Shown: positions 1-8,131, counted from the first letter of the stretch. The stretch: DNA of 64,000 nucleotides from Saccharopolyspora_D taberi (GCF_039534165.1 NZ_BAAAUX010000011.1:682001-746000); one strand, 5' to 3'. The notes: generated by a model not told the origin, from the letters alone. A program made the numbers and translations.

Positions 1-79
1 TAGAACACGCCCGGGCTCTGCGCTTTCACGGTGGACATGCCAGTACCGTGCCCCGGCCCGCGCCGGACCGCCACCGGGA

Positions 80-1078
80 TCAGCCCGCCCGCCGGAACCA
101 CCAGCCGATCAGCCCGCCCGCCACCAGGGGGATCCAGAACACCAGCACGCGGAACACCACGACCGCCGCGGCGGCGATCCCGATCGGCGTGCCGTAGGAG
201 ACCAGCACGGCCACCGCCCCGAACTCGACGAAGCCGATCCCGCCCGGCATCACCCCGACGATCCCGAACAACGTCGACACCGCGTAGGCCACCAGCGCGA
301 CGAGCGGTTCGCTGCCCGCACCCACGGCGGCCATCGACGCCCAAAGCAGCGCGGCGCCCAGCACGTCGACCGCCACCGCGAAGCAGAGCGCGGGCACGCT
401 CGCGCGGGGCCGGGCGCGGATCGCGGCGACGGCGTCGTAGAGCTCGTCGGCACCGGAGGTGCTGTGCGGGCGCGGCGGCCTGCCGAGCAGGCGGTCGAAC
501 GTCCGGGCGGGCAGGGTCCACAGCCTGCGCACGACCTCCCGGCTGCGCACGGCGGCCACCAGCGCGGCGATCCGCACCACCAGCCCGGCCAGGAAGATCA
601 CCACCGCGACCACTTCCGGGCGAGTCAGCCTGCCGTCGGCCCACACCACGACCAGCCCGGCCGCGAGCGTGACCACGAAGGCGACCTCGGCGAGCTGGGC
701 CGCCGCGAGGTAGGCCGCGGTGACCCGCCCGGTCGGCGAGCCGCGCCTGCGGGCGTCGACGGTGAAGGCCGCCAGCCCCGCGACGTTGCCGGACTTGATC
801 GCGAGGTTCAGCGCGATCGACATCAGCGTCACCGGCACCAGCCCGCCGAGCTCGGCGTAACCGCCGGTGCCGACCATCCGCCGCGCGGAGGCGTGCAGCA
901 GCGTCCAGTCCAGCCACCACAGCGCCAGCAGTCCCAGGCCCGCCGACAACCAGTAGCCGTTGGCGGTGCGCAGCGCGTGCGCCGCTGCCGGGACGTCCTT
1001 GCGGTTGGCCCACACCACCAGCACCACCGCGGCCAGCACGGCGACGGCAACGGCCAGCCGGAGCCACCGATTCCGCAT
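80..1078 (-). CDS. Lysylphosphatidylglycerol synthase TM-region family protein (flippase-like integral membrane protein)
   Basis: 332-residue integral membrane protein with about eight hydrophobic helices, the first at residues 8-24. The C-terminal half carries the glycine-rich stretch PGGIGFVEFG typical of the LPG_synthase_TM (UPF0104, MprF membrane-part) family. That family includes flippases and many actinobacterial proteins of unknown substrate. There is no soluble aminoacyl-transfer domain, so this is the membrane module alone and lipid transport is only an inference. ATG start. It diverges from the GNAT gene at 1171, with 92 bp between the two starts. Family assignment is good; substrate unknown. 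Confidence 0.8.
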   Translation of the reverse strand: MRNRWLRLAVAVAVLAAVVLVVWANRKDVPAAAHALRTANGYWLSAGLGLLALWWLDWTLLHASARRMVGTGGYAELGGLVPVTLMSIALNLAIKSGNVAGLAAFTVDARRRGSPTGRVTAAYLAAAQLAEVAFVVTLAAGLVVVWADGRLTRPEVVAVVIFLAGLVVRIAALVAAVRSREVVRRLWTLPARTFDRLLGRPPRPHSTSGADELYDAVAAIRARPRASVPALCFAVAVDVLGAALLWASMAAVGAGSEPLVALVAYAVSTLFGIVGVMPGGIGFVEFGAVAVLVSYGTPIGIAAAAVVVFRVLVFWIPLVAGGLIGWWFRRAG

Positions 1079-1170
1079 CCGGCCAGCGTCGCAGCTCAGC
1101 GGACCGCACGCAGCCAGTCCTCTGTGGACAGCGGAAATCCGCTACCGGGAAGGCTCCCCGGTTCGGCAGA

Positions 1171-1737
1171 ATGCCGCCGATGGAGCTGTTCCTGGAAACC
1201 GAGCGGTTGCTGCTGCGCCGGATGACCGACGACGACCTCGACGAGTTGTCCGCGCTGCACAACGACCCCGACGTCATGCGCTACCTCAACGGCGGCAAGC
1301 CGGTCGGCCGCGCCGAGATCGAGAGCTGGCTGGGTCGGGTGCGGGAGCTGTACGCGCGGTACGAGGGTTACGGGTACTGGCCCGCGATCGAGCGGTCCAC
1401 CGGCGCGTTCCTCGGCTGGTTCCTGCTCCGCCCGAAGGACACCGACGAGCCCGGCCACGTCGAGCTCGGCTACCGGCTGCACCGGTCCGCGTGGGGCCGC
1501 GGCTACGCCACGGAGGGCTCGCTGGCGCTGCTCCGCAAGGCCTTCGACGAGCTGGGCGCGCACCGCGTCTACGCCCACACCATGGTGGTCAACCACGCCT
1601 CCCGGCGGGTCATGGAGAAGATCGGCCTGCACCACGTGCGCACCTTCGACGGCGACTTCCCGGAGCCGATCGAGGGCAGCGAGCACGGCGAGGTCGAGTA
1701 CGCCATGGACCTCGCGGGCTGGGCCGCGCGGAGATAG
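1171..1737 (+). CDS. GNAT family N-acetyltransferase (RimJ/RimL-like)
   Basis: 188-residue single-domain acetyltransferase. The N-terminus ETERLLLRRM (residues 9-18) is the usual opening strand of RimJ/RimL-type enzymes, and the acetyl-CoA pyrophosphate loop is seen as WGRGYATEG at residues 108-116. The region RVMEKIGLHH (about 150-159) is the conserved C-terminal motif in which the residue before MEK is usually Arg. These proteins acetylate amino groups of proteins or small molecules from acetyl-CoA; the substrate cannot be told. The start could also be the in-frame ATG three codons later (1180). It stands alone, divergent from the upstream membrane protein. Confidence 0.85.
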   Translation: MPPMELFLETERLLLRRMTDDDLDELSALHNDPDVMRYLNGGKPVGRAEIESWLGRVRELYARYEGYGYWPAIERSTGAFLGWFLLRPKDTDEPGHVELGYRLHRSAWGRGYATEGSLALLRKAFDELGAHRVYAHTMVVNHASRRVMEKIGLHHVRTFDGDFPEPIEGSEHGEVEYAMDLAGWAARR

Positions 1738-1774
1738 TCGCCATCAGGTCGTGATCCAGCGGGCCCGGAGCGGC

Positions 1775-1780
1775 TAGAAT
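1775..1780 (+). promoter_or_regulatory. Possible -10 box (TAGAAT) for the antiporter leader
   Basis: TAGAAT lies 38 bp after the acetyltransferase stop. If used, transcription would start near 1787 and give a leader of about 210 nt before the antiporter regulatory gene at 1996, running through the stem-loops and terminator described next. The -35 region is not clear (GTGATC at 1751 is a weak candidate). Confidence 0.35.
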
Positions 1781-1799
1781 CACGGCGGACCTCGAGCTG

Positions 1800-1934
1800 G
1801 CCGCGAGGGGTGTCGGCGCCACCTGACGCCCACGAGCGGCTTTCGGGGTGGCCAAAAAGGGAGGGGCGGCGCCACCGTCGCCCCGGCCACCCGCGTGGGA
1901 GACCCGCTGACCTGACCCAGGTCAGCGGGTTTTT
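1800..1934 (+). promoter_or_regulatory. Structured 5' leader ending in an intrinsic terminator (candidate riboswitch or attenuator)
   Basis: The leader can fold into a compound stem. Bases 1846-1853 pair with 1885-1892 (8 bp), an A-rich bulge AAAAAGGGA lies at 1854-1862, and a stacked 6-bp stem pairs 1863-1868 with 1879-1884. It is followed by a perfect 11-bp terminator stem (1902-1912 with 1920-1930) and five T residues. A bulged, purine-rich aptamer-like fold followed by a terminator 62 bp upstream of a transporter operon is the layout of a riboswitch or attenuator. I could not match it to a class I know (c-di-AMP, fluoride, Mn, guanidine, Li or Na types). No such structure precedes the paralogous antiporter pair at 47611. 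Confidence 0.5.
1902..1934 (+). terminator. Rho-independent terminator inside the antiporter leader
   Basis: Perfect 11-bp GC-rich stem (ACCCGCTGACC with its complement), 7-nt loop and a run of five T at 1930-1934. It could simply end the acetyltransferase transcript, but it lies 165 bp past that stop codon and 62 bp before the next start, so a conditional role is likely. Confidence 0.8.
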
Positions 1935-1995
1935 CGCCGTCCGGGGCGCCCGCGCTGACCGAGCCGGGGCCGGTCCCCGAGGCGATGATGGGCGG

Positions 1996-2475
1996 ATGGA
2001 CGTTACCGAGGTCCTGCTGCCCGGGGTGGGACTGCGCTACGAGTTCACCACCGAGGAGGGGCAGCGCCTCGGCGTGGTGGCCCGCCGGTCCGGCGACTTC
2101 GAGTTCGTCGCCTACTCCGGCGACGACCCCGACGAGGTGCTGTCGCTGTTCCGGCTCGGCCCGGAGGAGGCCGACGCCGTCACCGAGATCCTCGGCGCGC
2201 CGCGGATCGCCGAGCGCTTCGCCGACCTGACCCGCGAGGTTCCCGGGCTCAACGCGGGCCAGGTGGAGGTCACCGCCGGATCGCCGTTCGCGGGCCGGAC
2301 GCTGGGCGAGACCCGCGCCCGGACCCGGACGGGCTCGTCGATCGTCGCGATCGTGCGCGGCGAGGACGTCATCGCCTCGCCCGGACCGGAGCAGCGGCTG
2401 CGGGCCGGGGACATCCTCGTGGTGATCGGAACCCAGCAGGGCATCACCGGTGTGGAACACATCCTCGCGAGCTGA
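1996..2475 (+). CDS. TrkA-C (RCK_C) domain regulatory subunit of a cation/proton antiporter (KhtT-like)
   Basis: 159-residue soluble protein. The C-terminal half (about 75-159) is an RCK_C/TrkA-C ligand-binding domain with the characteristic run TGSSIVAIVRG, a loop with AGDILVVIG and a final short helix. The N-terminal part is a small KhtT-type domain beginning MDVTEVLLPGVG. In Bacillus, KhtT gates the K+/H+ antiporter KhtU in response to ligands. The gene sits 5 bp ahead of a CPA2 antiporter, as khtT does with khtU. ATG 1996 was chosen because the KhtT-like N-terminus starts there. A paralogue with the same domain plan and similar sequence lies at 47611-48093. Confidence 0.85.
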   Translation: MDVTEVLLPGVGLRYEFTTEEGQRLGVVARRSGDFEFVAYSGDDPDEVLSLFRLGPEEADAVTEILGAPRIAERFADLTREVPGLNAGQVEVTAGSPFAGRTLGETRARTRTGSSIVAIVRGEDVIASPGPEQRLRAGDILVVIGTQQGITGVEHILAS

Positions 2476-2480
2476 GTCCG

Positions 2481-3653
2481 GTGCACACCTCGGTCGCCCT
2501 GCTGATGGAACTCGGCATCGTGCTGGCCGCACTCGGCGCGGCGGGCACGCTGACCCGGCGCTTCGGGGTGTCGCCGGTGCCGCTGTACCTGCTGGTCGGG
2601 CTGGCCATGGGCGAGGGAGGGCTGGCGCCGCTGCCTGCGGCGGGCGAGTTCGTGGAGGTCGGCGCGTCGATCGGGGTGGTGCTGCTCCTGCTCAGCCTGG
2701 GGCTGGAGTTCTCCGTCGAGGAGTTCACCGTCACGCTGCGCAGGCACGTGCCGTCCGGGCTGGTGGACCTGGTCGCCAACGCCGCGCCCGGCGCGGTCGC
2801 GGGCTGGCTGCTCGGGCTGGGCGGCACCGGGATCGTGGCGCTGGCCGGGGTGACCTGGGTGTCGTCGTCGACGATCGTGTCCCGGCTGCTCGACGACCTG
2901 CACCGGCTGGGCTACCGGGAGACGCCGGTGGTGCTGTCGATCCTGCTGCTGGAGGACTTCGCGATGGCGGTCTACCTGCCGGTCCTGACGGTGCTGGCCG
3001 CGGGCGGCGGGGTGCTGCGCGGGGTGGCCAGCGTCGCGGTGGCGCTCGGCGTGCTGGCGGTCGCGCTGGTGGCCTCGCACCGCTGGGGGCACCGGGTCGG
3101 CCACCTCGTCGACGACCGCGACACCGAGCAGCTGCTGCTGCGGATCGTCGGGCTGGCCCTGATCGTCGCGGCCGCCGCGGAGCTGGCCGGGACCTCCGCC
3201 GCCGTCGGCGCGTTCCTGGTGGGCCTGGCGGTGACCGGCCCGCTGGCAGGCCGCCTGCGCACCGTGATCGCTCCGCTGCGCGACCTGTTCGCCGCCGCGT
3301 TCTTCCTGGCCATCGGACTTTCGGTGCCGCCGGCTTCGCTGGTCCCGCTGCTGCCGGTGGCGTTGCTGCTCGCGGTCGTGTCGACCGGGACCAAGATGCT
3401 GACCGGGTGGTACGCGGCTGCGCGCCAGGGGTCGGGGCTGCGCGGGAAGCTGCGCGCGGGGACCGTGCTGAGCGTCCGGGGCGAGTTCTCGATCATCATC
3501 GTCGGGCTGGTCGCGCTGCCCGGCAGTCCGCTGGGACCGCTGGGACCGCTGGCGACGGCCTACGTGCTGGTGCTGGCAGTCGCCGGGCCGTTGCTGACCT
3601 GGTGGGTCAGCCCTCCTTCGGTTCCCCGGTTCCGGGCTCGGCCTTCGAGGTAG
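2481..3653 (+). CDS. CPA2 family cation/proton antiporter (KhtU/KefB-like membrane subunit)
   Basis: 390-residue protein with about 12 predicted membrane segments filling the whole length, and the CPA2 landmarks GLEFSVEEF near residue 74, VTWVSSSTIV near 128 and LEDFAMAVYLPVL near 157. There is no fused RCK domain; the regulatory domain is the separate gene 5 bp upstream. Exchange of K+ or Na+ for H+ across the cytoplasmic membrane is expected, with a role in pH or osmotic homeostasis. GTG start at 2481. It is close in sequence to the second antiporter at 48215-49408, so the genome carries two such systems. Confidence 0.87.
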   Translation: MHTSVALLMELGIVLAALGAAGTLTRRFGVSPVPLYLLVGLAMGEGGLAPLPAAGEFVEVGASIGVVLLLLSLGLEFSVEEFTVTLRRHVPSGLVDLVANAAPGAVAGWLLGLGGTGIVALAGVTWVSSSTIVSRLLDDLHRLGYRETPVVLSILLLEDFAMAVYLPVLTVLAAGGGVLRGVASVAVALGVLAVALVASHRWGHRVGHLVDDRDTEQLLLRIVGLALIVAAAAELAGTSAAVGAFLVGLAVTGPLAGRLRTVIAPLRDLFAAAFFLAIGLSVPPASLVPLLPVALLLAVVSTGTKMLTGWYAAARQGSGLRGKLRAGTVLSVRGEFSIIIVGLVALPGSPLGPLGPLATAYVLVLAVAGPLLTWWVSPPSVPRFRARPSR

Positions 3654-3677
3654 TGGGTTCCGGGGTGCAGTGGGCTT

Positions 3678-3699
3678 CCGGGGCTCTCGCCAGCCCCCG
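3678..3699 (+). terminator. Weak stem-loop after the antiporter
   Basis: GGGGCT at 3680-3685 pairs with AGCCCC at 3692-3697 around a 6-nt loop, 26 bp after the antiporter stop. There is no T run, so termination is a guess. Confidence 0.3.
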
Positions 3700-3724
3700 G
3701 CCCCCGGCGGGTCTGGTCCTTCCG

Positions 3725-3928
3725 CTAGCGGCGGCGCAGTTCGCTCGTGACCGCGGTGCGTGCGACCAACCGTCCTTTGTGGAACACCACGCGGTCCTCC
3801 GTCGCGTGGGCGACGGCCGCACCGAGGTCGCCCGCGCGAACCGCCAGCAACTCCGCCGGGCCGCCCGGGCGCAGCTCCGCCAGCGACAGCCCGAGCACCG
3901 CCCGCGCTCGGAGCAATGCCGAACGCTG
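3725..3928 (-). pseudogene. C-terminal remnant of a cytosine-deaminase-like amidohydrolase
   Basis: Read on the minus strand, about 65 codons ending in TAG at 3725 encode a stretch with LRPGGPAELLAVRA, then TEDRVVFHKGRLVART and a terminal arginine-rich tail. This is the conserved end of cytosine-deaminase-type metal-dependent hydrolases: the final strand of the small beta-domain and the hydrolase GRLVA motif. Upstream of about 3928 the frame no longer resembles the family, and the metal-binding barrel is absent. The gene therefore seems to have been removed by a deletion whose right end lies between the remnant and the permease at 4136. Assignment rests on motif recall, so moderate confidence. 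Confidence 0.55.
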
Positions 3929-4135
3929 GCGCTCAGAAGAAGAAATTCCCGCCACACAGCGCCAGAGTGGACTTAATTTCCGTGCAATCGTCGGTTGACG
4001 GCCATTCTTCCTATTCGTAAGGTCTGCGCACCGATTGTGATCCACCACACGGGGGACCCGGTGCTCGGGCGCCGGCACCACTGGTTCACCATCTGTCCCG
4101 CCGCCGGAAACCTTCACCACGACGAGGAGTACCGC

Positions 4136-5599
4136 ATGCCGCTGGATGCACGCATGCTGCTGCGTCGCAAGCCGATCAGCACCCTGCACGCCGAGACCGG
4201 AACCGACACCGGTGGCGGTGAACTGCGGCGCTCGATGGGCGTGGTCCGGCTGACCATGATCGGCGTCGGCTCCACCGTCGGCACCGGCATCTTCATCGTC
4301 CTCAACGAGGCCGTCCCCAAGGCCGGACCGGCGGTCGTGCTGTCGTTCGTGCTCGCGGGCGTCACCGCCGCGCTGACCGCGCTGTGCTACGCCGAGCTCG
4401 CCTCCAGCATCCCGGTCTCCGGCGCCTCCTACACCTACGCCTACGCCACGCTCGGCGAGATCGTCGCCTACGTCGTCGGCGCCTGCCTGGTCCTCGAATA
4501 CGGCGTCGCGGCCTCAGCGGTGGCCGTCGGCTGGGGCGAGTACCTCAACCGGCTCCTCGGCGACACAGTCGGCTGGCAGCTGCCGGAAGCGCTCAGCGCG
4601 CCGCCCGGAGAGGGCGGGATCGTCAACGTGCCCGCCGCGGTGCTGGTGCTGCTCTGCTGCTTCCTGCTGGTCCGGGGTGCCCGCGAGTCGGCGACGATCA
4701 ACGCCGTCACGGTGTTCATCAAGCTCGCCGTGCTGATGCTGTTCGTCGTGGTCGCGCTGATGGCCTTCTCCGACGACAACGCGCGGCCCTTCGCCCCGTT
4801 CGGCGTCGCGGGCATCGGAACCGCCGCGTCCACGGTGTTCTTCTCCTACATCGGCATGGACACCGTCTCCACCGCGGGCGAGGAGGTCCGCAACCCGCGG
4901 CGGACGCTGCCGCTGGCGATCTTCTGGTCGATCGTCATCGTCACCACCGTCTACATCCTGGTCGCGGTCGCGGGCATCGGCGCCCAGCCGTGGCAGCTGT
5001 TCGAGGGCCAGGACGCGGGCCTGGCCGCGATCCTGGGCAACCTCACCGGCGCGGGCTGGGCGGCGATCGTGATCGCGGCGGGCGGGGTCATCTCGATCTT
5101 CGGCGTGACCCTGACGACGATCTACGGCCAGACCCGGGTGCTGTTCTCGATGGGCCGCGACGGCATGCTCCCGGAGAGCTTCCACAAGGTGCACCCGCGC
5201 AGGCGGACCCCGGTGCGCAACACGCTGATCGTGTCCGCCTTCGTCGGGCTGCTGGCCGCCGTGGTGCCGCTGAGCACCCTGGCCGACCTGACCAGCATGG
5301 GCACGCTGGTGGCCTTCACCGTGGTCTCGGCGGGCGTCATCGTGCTCCGCCGCACCCGGCCGGACCTGGAGCGCGGGTTCCGCGTCCCGGGCGGCCCGGT
5401 CGTCCCGGTGCTGAGCATCGCCGCCTGCCTGTACCTGATCTACGAGCTGCCCGTCGAGACCTACCTGATGTTCGCCATCTGGCTCGCGGTGGCGCTGACC
5501 TGGTACTTCGGCTACTCGGTCAAGCACAGCAAGCTCGCGCGAGAATGGTCCGGTGGGCACGGCAGGCAGGCCGACGCTGCGGGTGCGGATCGCTCCTGA
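4136..5599 (+). CDS. APC superfamily amino acid permease (cationic amino acid transporter type)
   Basis: 487-residue membrane protein with about 12-13 helices. Helix 1 carries the broken-helix motif IGVGSTVGTGIF (about residues 45-56), the backbone substrate site of APC transporters. Later landmarks are ELASSIPVSGASYTYAY and FFSYIGMDTVSTAGEEVRNP, typical of the CAT/YfnA branch. It imports amino acids, probably by proton coupling; which amino acid is unknown. ATG 4136 has the purine-rich GACGAGGAG 5 bp upstream; an in-frame open stretch back to 3995 has no family similarity. The 3' end overlaps the next gene by 47 bp in another frame. Confidence 0.85.
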   Translation: MPLDARMLLRRKPISTLHAETGTDTGGGELRRSMGVVRLTMIGVGSTVGTGIFIVLNEAVPKAGPAVVLSFVLAGVTAALTALCYAELASSIPVSGASYTYAYATLGEIVAYVVGACLVLEYGVAASAVAVGWGEYLNRLLGDTVGWQLPEALSAPPGEGGIVNVPAAVLVLLCCFLLVRGARESATINAVTVFIKLAVLMLFVVVALMAFSDDNARPFAPFGVAGIGTAASTVFFSYIGMDTVSTAGEEVRNPRRTLPLAIFWSIVIVTTVYILVAVAGIGAQPWQLFEGQDAGLAAILGNLTGAGWAAIVIAAGGVISIFGVTLTTIYGQTRVLFSMGRDGMLPESFHKVHPRRRTPVRNTLIVSAFVGLLAAVVPLSTLADLTSMGTLVAFTVVSAGVIVLRRTRPDLERGFRVPGGPVVPVLSIAACLYLIYELPVETYLMFAIWLAVALTWYFGYSVKHSKLAREWSGGHGRQADAAGADRS

Positions 5600-6287
5600 G
5601 CTGCGGCTGTTCACCTCGCGCCGGAACCGGGGCGGGCCGGTCCGGCTGCCGCACGACCCGACCGCGACGCTGGGGCACCTCGCCGAGTCGCTGGGCGTGC
5701 CGCTGACCGAGGTCGGGGCGCTGCTGGTGGACGACGTCCCCGCAGGCCCCCGGCAGCGCTGCGAGGCCGGGACGACCGTCGAGATCCGCCCGGTCCCCCG
5801 CCCGCAGCCCGCGTCGCGGTTCCTGCTCGACGTGCACCTGGGCAAGCTCGCCCGGCGCCTGCGGCTGCTGGGCGTCGACACCGCCTACCGCAACGACGCC
5901 GATGACGACGAGCTGATCGAGGAGGCCGCCGACGACGGGCGGATGCTGCTCACCCAGGACCGCGGCCTGCTCTGCCGCCGCGCGCTGCGCGCGGGCGCGT
6001 ACGTGCGCGGGGCGGACCCGGCCGAGCAGCTGGCCGACGTGCTGGACCGGTTCGCACCGCCGCTGGCGCCGTGGACGCGGTGCACGTCGTGCAACGGCGA
6101 GCTCGACGCGGTCGCGAAGTCCGAAGTGGTCGCCGAGATCAGGCCGGGCACCCGGCGGTTCTACGACGACTACGCGCGGTGCCGCGCGTGCGGGCGCGTC
6201 TACTGGCGCGGTGCGCACGCGCGGCGGATCAACGCGATGATCGACGCCGCCAGGCTTCAGCTGACGAACTCGCGGACGCGGTCGTAG
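5553..6287 (+). CDS. Mut7-C RNase-domain protein with N-terminal ubiquitin-like Mut7-C domain
   Basis: 244-residue protein. Residues 1-85 look like the small Mut7-C ubiquitin-like domain. Residues 90-235 are the Mut7-C (PIN-fold related) domain with FLLDVHLGKLARRLRLLG near 90-107, acidic residues DDDEL, LLTQDRGLL and a C-terminal zinc ribbon built from CTSC and CRAC. Related domains occur at the end of Caenorhabditis Mut-7 exonuclease; the bacterial proteins are presumed RNases without known targets. The GTG start at 5553 lies inside the permease gene, so translation is probably coupled. Its last 31 bp overlap the convergent lipase gene. Confidence 0.82.
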   Translation: MGTAGRPTLRVRIAPELRLFTSRRNRGGPVRLPHDPTATLGHLAESLGVPLTEVGALLVDDVPAGPRQRCEAGTTVEIRPVPRPQPASRFLLDVHLGKLARRLRLLGVDTAYRNDADDDELIEEAADDGRMLLTQDRGLLCRRALRAGAYVRGADPAEQLADVLDRFAPPLAPWTRCTSCNGELDAVAKSEVVAEIRPGTRRFYDDYARCRACGRVYWRGAHARRINAMIDAARLQLTNSRTRS

Positions 6288-6919
6288 ACACCGCGGTCGC
6301 GGATCAGGTTCACGTGCGTCACGCAGCCGACCTCGACGTTTTCCGCGCCGTCCAGCTTGGCGCTCTCCGGTGGGCGGATCGCCTCGTCGCATGAGGACCA
6401 GAACGCGCCGTAGCGCACCGCACCCGGGGTCTCGTCACCGGCGTTGAGCTCGTTGAGGAACGCCGAGCCGGGCCGCATGTCCTGGCACGGCACCGCGTTG
6501 CACAGCAGGGCCGAGTCCGTCCCGTGGTTCGGCCCGCCCAGGCTCACCCAGTCGTCGACGACGTCGGCGCCGCCGAGGAACTTCACCCAGTGCCGCGAGC
6601 TGAGACCACCCATCGAGTGCGTGACCACGTCGACCTTGTCCGCCCCGGTCCTGGCCCGCACGTCGCGTACGTACGTGGAAAGCCGGTTCGCGATGTCCAC
6701 ATTGGATATGTCGCTGGGATATTCGAACGCGTGCAGCCGGTCCTGGCCGTAACCGGCCTCGGTGAACCAGCCCTTCATGTCGTTCCACGCGGCGGCGTTG
6801 CCCAGGTAGCCGTGCACGAACACGATCGGGTCGCCCGCCGCCGCCATCGCCGGCTGAGGCACCAGCGCGCTGCCCGCCACCACCGCCACCACCGCCGCCG
6901 TCCGGAGCGCAGAAATCAT
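6257..6919 (-). CDS. Secreted lipase/esterase, alpha/beta hydrolase (lipase class 2)
   Basis: 220 residues. The N-terminus is a Sec signal peptide with cleavage probable after AMA near residue 27. The mature enzyme shows the oxyanion HG of FVHGYLG (residues 34-40), the nucleophile elbow THSMGG with Ser102, and a C-terminal His in VTHVNLI. This small size without a lid is that of Bacillus LipA-like and Streptomyces class 2 lipases, which cleave short to medium acyl esters outside the cell. Several Cys in the mature part could form disulfides. Its 3' end overlaps the convergent Mut7-C gene by 31 bp, so no terminator lies between them. Confidence 0.85.
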   Translation of the reverse strand: MISALRTAAVVAVVAGSALVPQPAMAAAGDPIVFVHGYLGNAAAWNDMKGWFTEAGYGQDRLHAFEYPSDISNVDIANRLSTYVRDVRARTGADKVDVVTHSMGGLSSRHWVKFLGGADVVDDWVSLGGPNHGTDSALLCNAVPCQDMRPGSAFLNELNAGDETPGAVRYGAFWSSCDEAIRPPESAKLDGAENVEVGCVTHVNLIRDRGVYDRVREFVS

Positions 6920-7022
6920 CCGTTCCTCCCGGAAAAAGTGCTGATCAGGTCGACGTCAAGGTAAGTGGAGGCCATTCCCGCCGCACCTCGTCACAAGCCC
7001 CGTACGGGCGATAATCGCGGCC

Positions 7023-7850
7023 ATGGAGAACACGGTCAGCGGGGTCGACTTCCCGCTCTGCGCCCAGTGCGGCGTGCAGTACCCGAGCCCCCGGTCCACG
7101 TGCTTCATCTGCGACGAGGAACGGCAGTACGTCCGCTGGGACGGTCAGCTGTGGACCTCGCTGCGCGAGCTGCACGCGGGCGAGCACCGCCCCCGGATCG
7201 AACCGGAGGGCGACCGCGTCATCGGGGTCGGCGTCGAACCGAGGTTCGCCATCGGACAGCGGGCGCTGCTCGTGCGGGCCGACGGCGGCAACGTGCTGTG
7301 GGACTGCGTGCCCTATCTCGACGACGAGATGATCGAGCGGATCAGCGACCTCGGCGGTCTCACCGCCATCGCGATCAGCCACCCGCACTACTACAGCGCG
7401 ATCGTGGACTGGGCGCAGACCTTCGACGTGCCGGTCTACCTGCACGCGGCCGACCGGCAGTGGGCGCCGCGCGTCGACGACCACGTGGTGTTCTGGGAGG
7501 GCACCAGCCGCGAGATCGCCGACGGCCTCACGCTGGTCAACCTCGGCGTGCACTTCGCGGGCGGCAGCGTCCTGCACTGGCGGGACGGCGAGGGCGGGCG
7601 CGGCGCGCTGCTCACCGGCGACATCGTGCAGGTGGTCGAGGACCGCAGGTGGGTCAGCTTCATGTACAGCTACCCGAACCTGATCCCGGAACGCCCGGAG
7701 GTGGTCCGCGAGGCGGTGCGCAGGCTGGAGCCGCTGGCGTTCGAACGCCTCTACGGTGCGTGGTGGCGCAAGGTCGTGGACTCCGACGCCAAGCAGGCGG
7801 TCCACCGCTCCGCCGAGCGCTACCTGCGCTTCATCCGAAGTGGTGACTGA
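7023..7850 (+). CDS. Metallo-beta-lactamase-fold hydrolase with N-terminal zinc-ribbon cysteines
   Basis: 275 residues. The N-terminus has two Cys pairs, CAQC and CFIC (about 13-16 and 29-32), likely a small zinc finger. The rest follows an MBL fold with the metal motif SHPHYYSAIVDW (about 119-130), YLHAADR and a TGD strand. The canonical HxHxDH motif is reduced here to HPHYYS, with no Asp-His at the end, so metal content and activity may differ from classic MBL enzymes. Substrate unknown. ATG 7023. It diverges from the lipase gene, with 103 bp between starts. Confidence 0.75.
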   Translation: MENTVSGVDFPLCAQCGVQYPSPRSTCFICDEERQYVRWDGQLWTSLRELHAGEHRPRIEPEGDRVIGVGVEPRFAIGQRALLVRADGGNVLWDCVPYLDDEMIERISDLGGLTAIAISHPHYYSAIVDWAQTFDVPVYLHAADRQWAPRVDDHVVFWEGTSREIADGLTLVNLGVHFAGGSVLHWRDGEGGRGALLTGDIVQVVEDRRWVSFMYSYPNLIPERPEVVREAVRRLEPLAFERLYGAWWRKVVDSDAKQAVHRSAERYLRFIRSGD

Positions 7851-7934
7851 GGTTCGAGAGCGGTCTCCGCGGCGGTTTCCGGCTGTATGTTCCTCGCGGA
7901 CCTGACCCGGAAACGTGAAGGCTGTGGCGCAGTG

Positions 7935-8105
7935 ATGAGGAAACTCGTACCGGTGGCCAGCGTGCTCGCGGTGGCGCTCGCCGGGTACGCGGGCGCGTAC
8001 CGGCTCGGCCGCTGGCTCGACGAGCCGGGCACGGCGACCGAAACCGACCAGGACGACCGGCCGTCCCGGTCCCGCGAATCCGAACCGGGCACCGCATCGG
8101 ACTGA
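7935..8105 (+). CDS. Small membrane-anchored protein, unknown function
   Basis: 56 codons from ATG 7935 (a GTG lies directly before it at 7932). One hydrophobic helix (about residues 4-22) is followed by a short basic stretch and a hydrophilic, Asp/Glu/Ser/Arg-rich tail. Third positions are GC-rich, as in its neighbours. I do not recognise a family. It could be a single-pass membrane peptide or a spurious frame; support is the plausible helix, the lack of a competing gene here and a stem-loop just after its stop. Confidence 0.4.
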   Translation: MRKLVPVASVLAVALAGYAGAYRLGRWLDEPGTATETDQDDRPSRSRESEPGTASD

Positions 8106-8114
8106 AGGCTGGTG

Positions 8115-8131
8115 AAGCGGCGCAGCCGCTT
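8115..8131 (+). terminator. Short hairpin after the small membrane protein
   Basis: AAGCGGC (8115-8121) pairs with GCCGCTT (8125-8131) around a 3-nt loop, 10 bp past the stop. No T tract. Confidence 0.35.

Noticed and set aside
1800..1934. Assignment of the leader to the c-di-AMP, fluoride, Mn or guanidine riboswitch classes
   Set aside because: None of the conserved core strings of these classes could be found by eye, so it is left as an unassigned leader.
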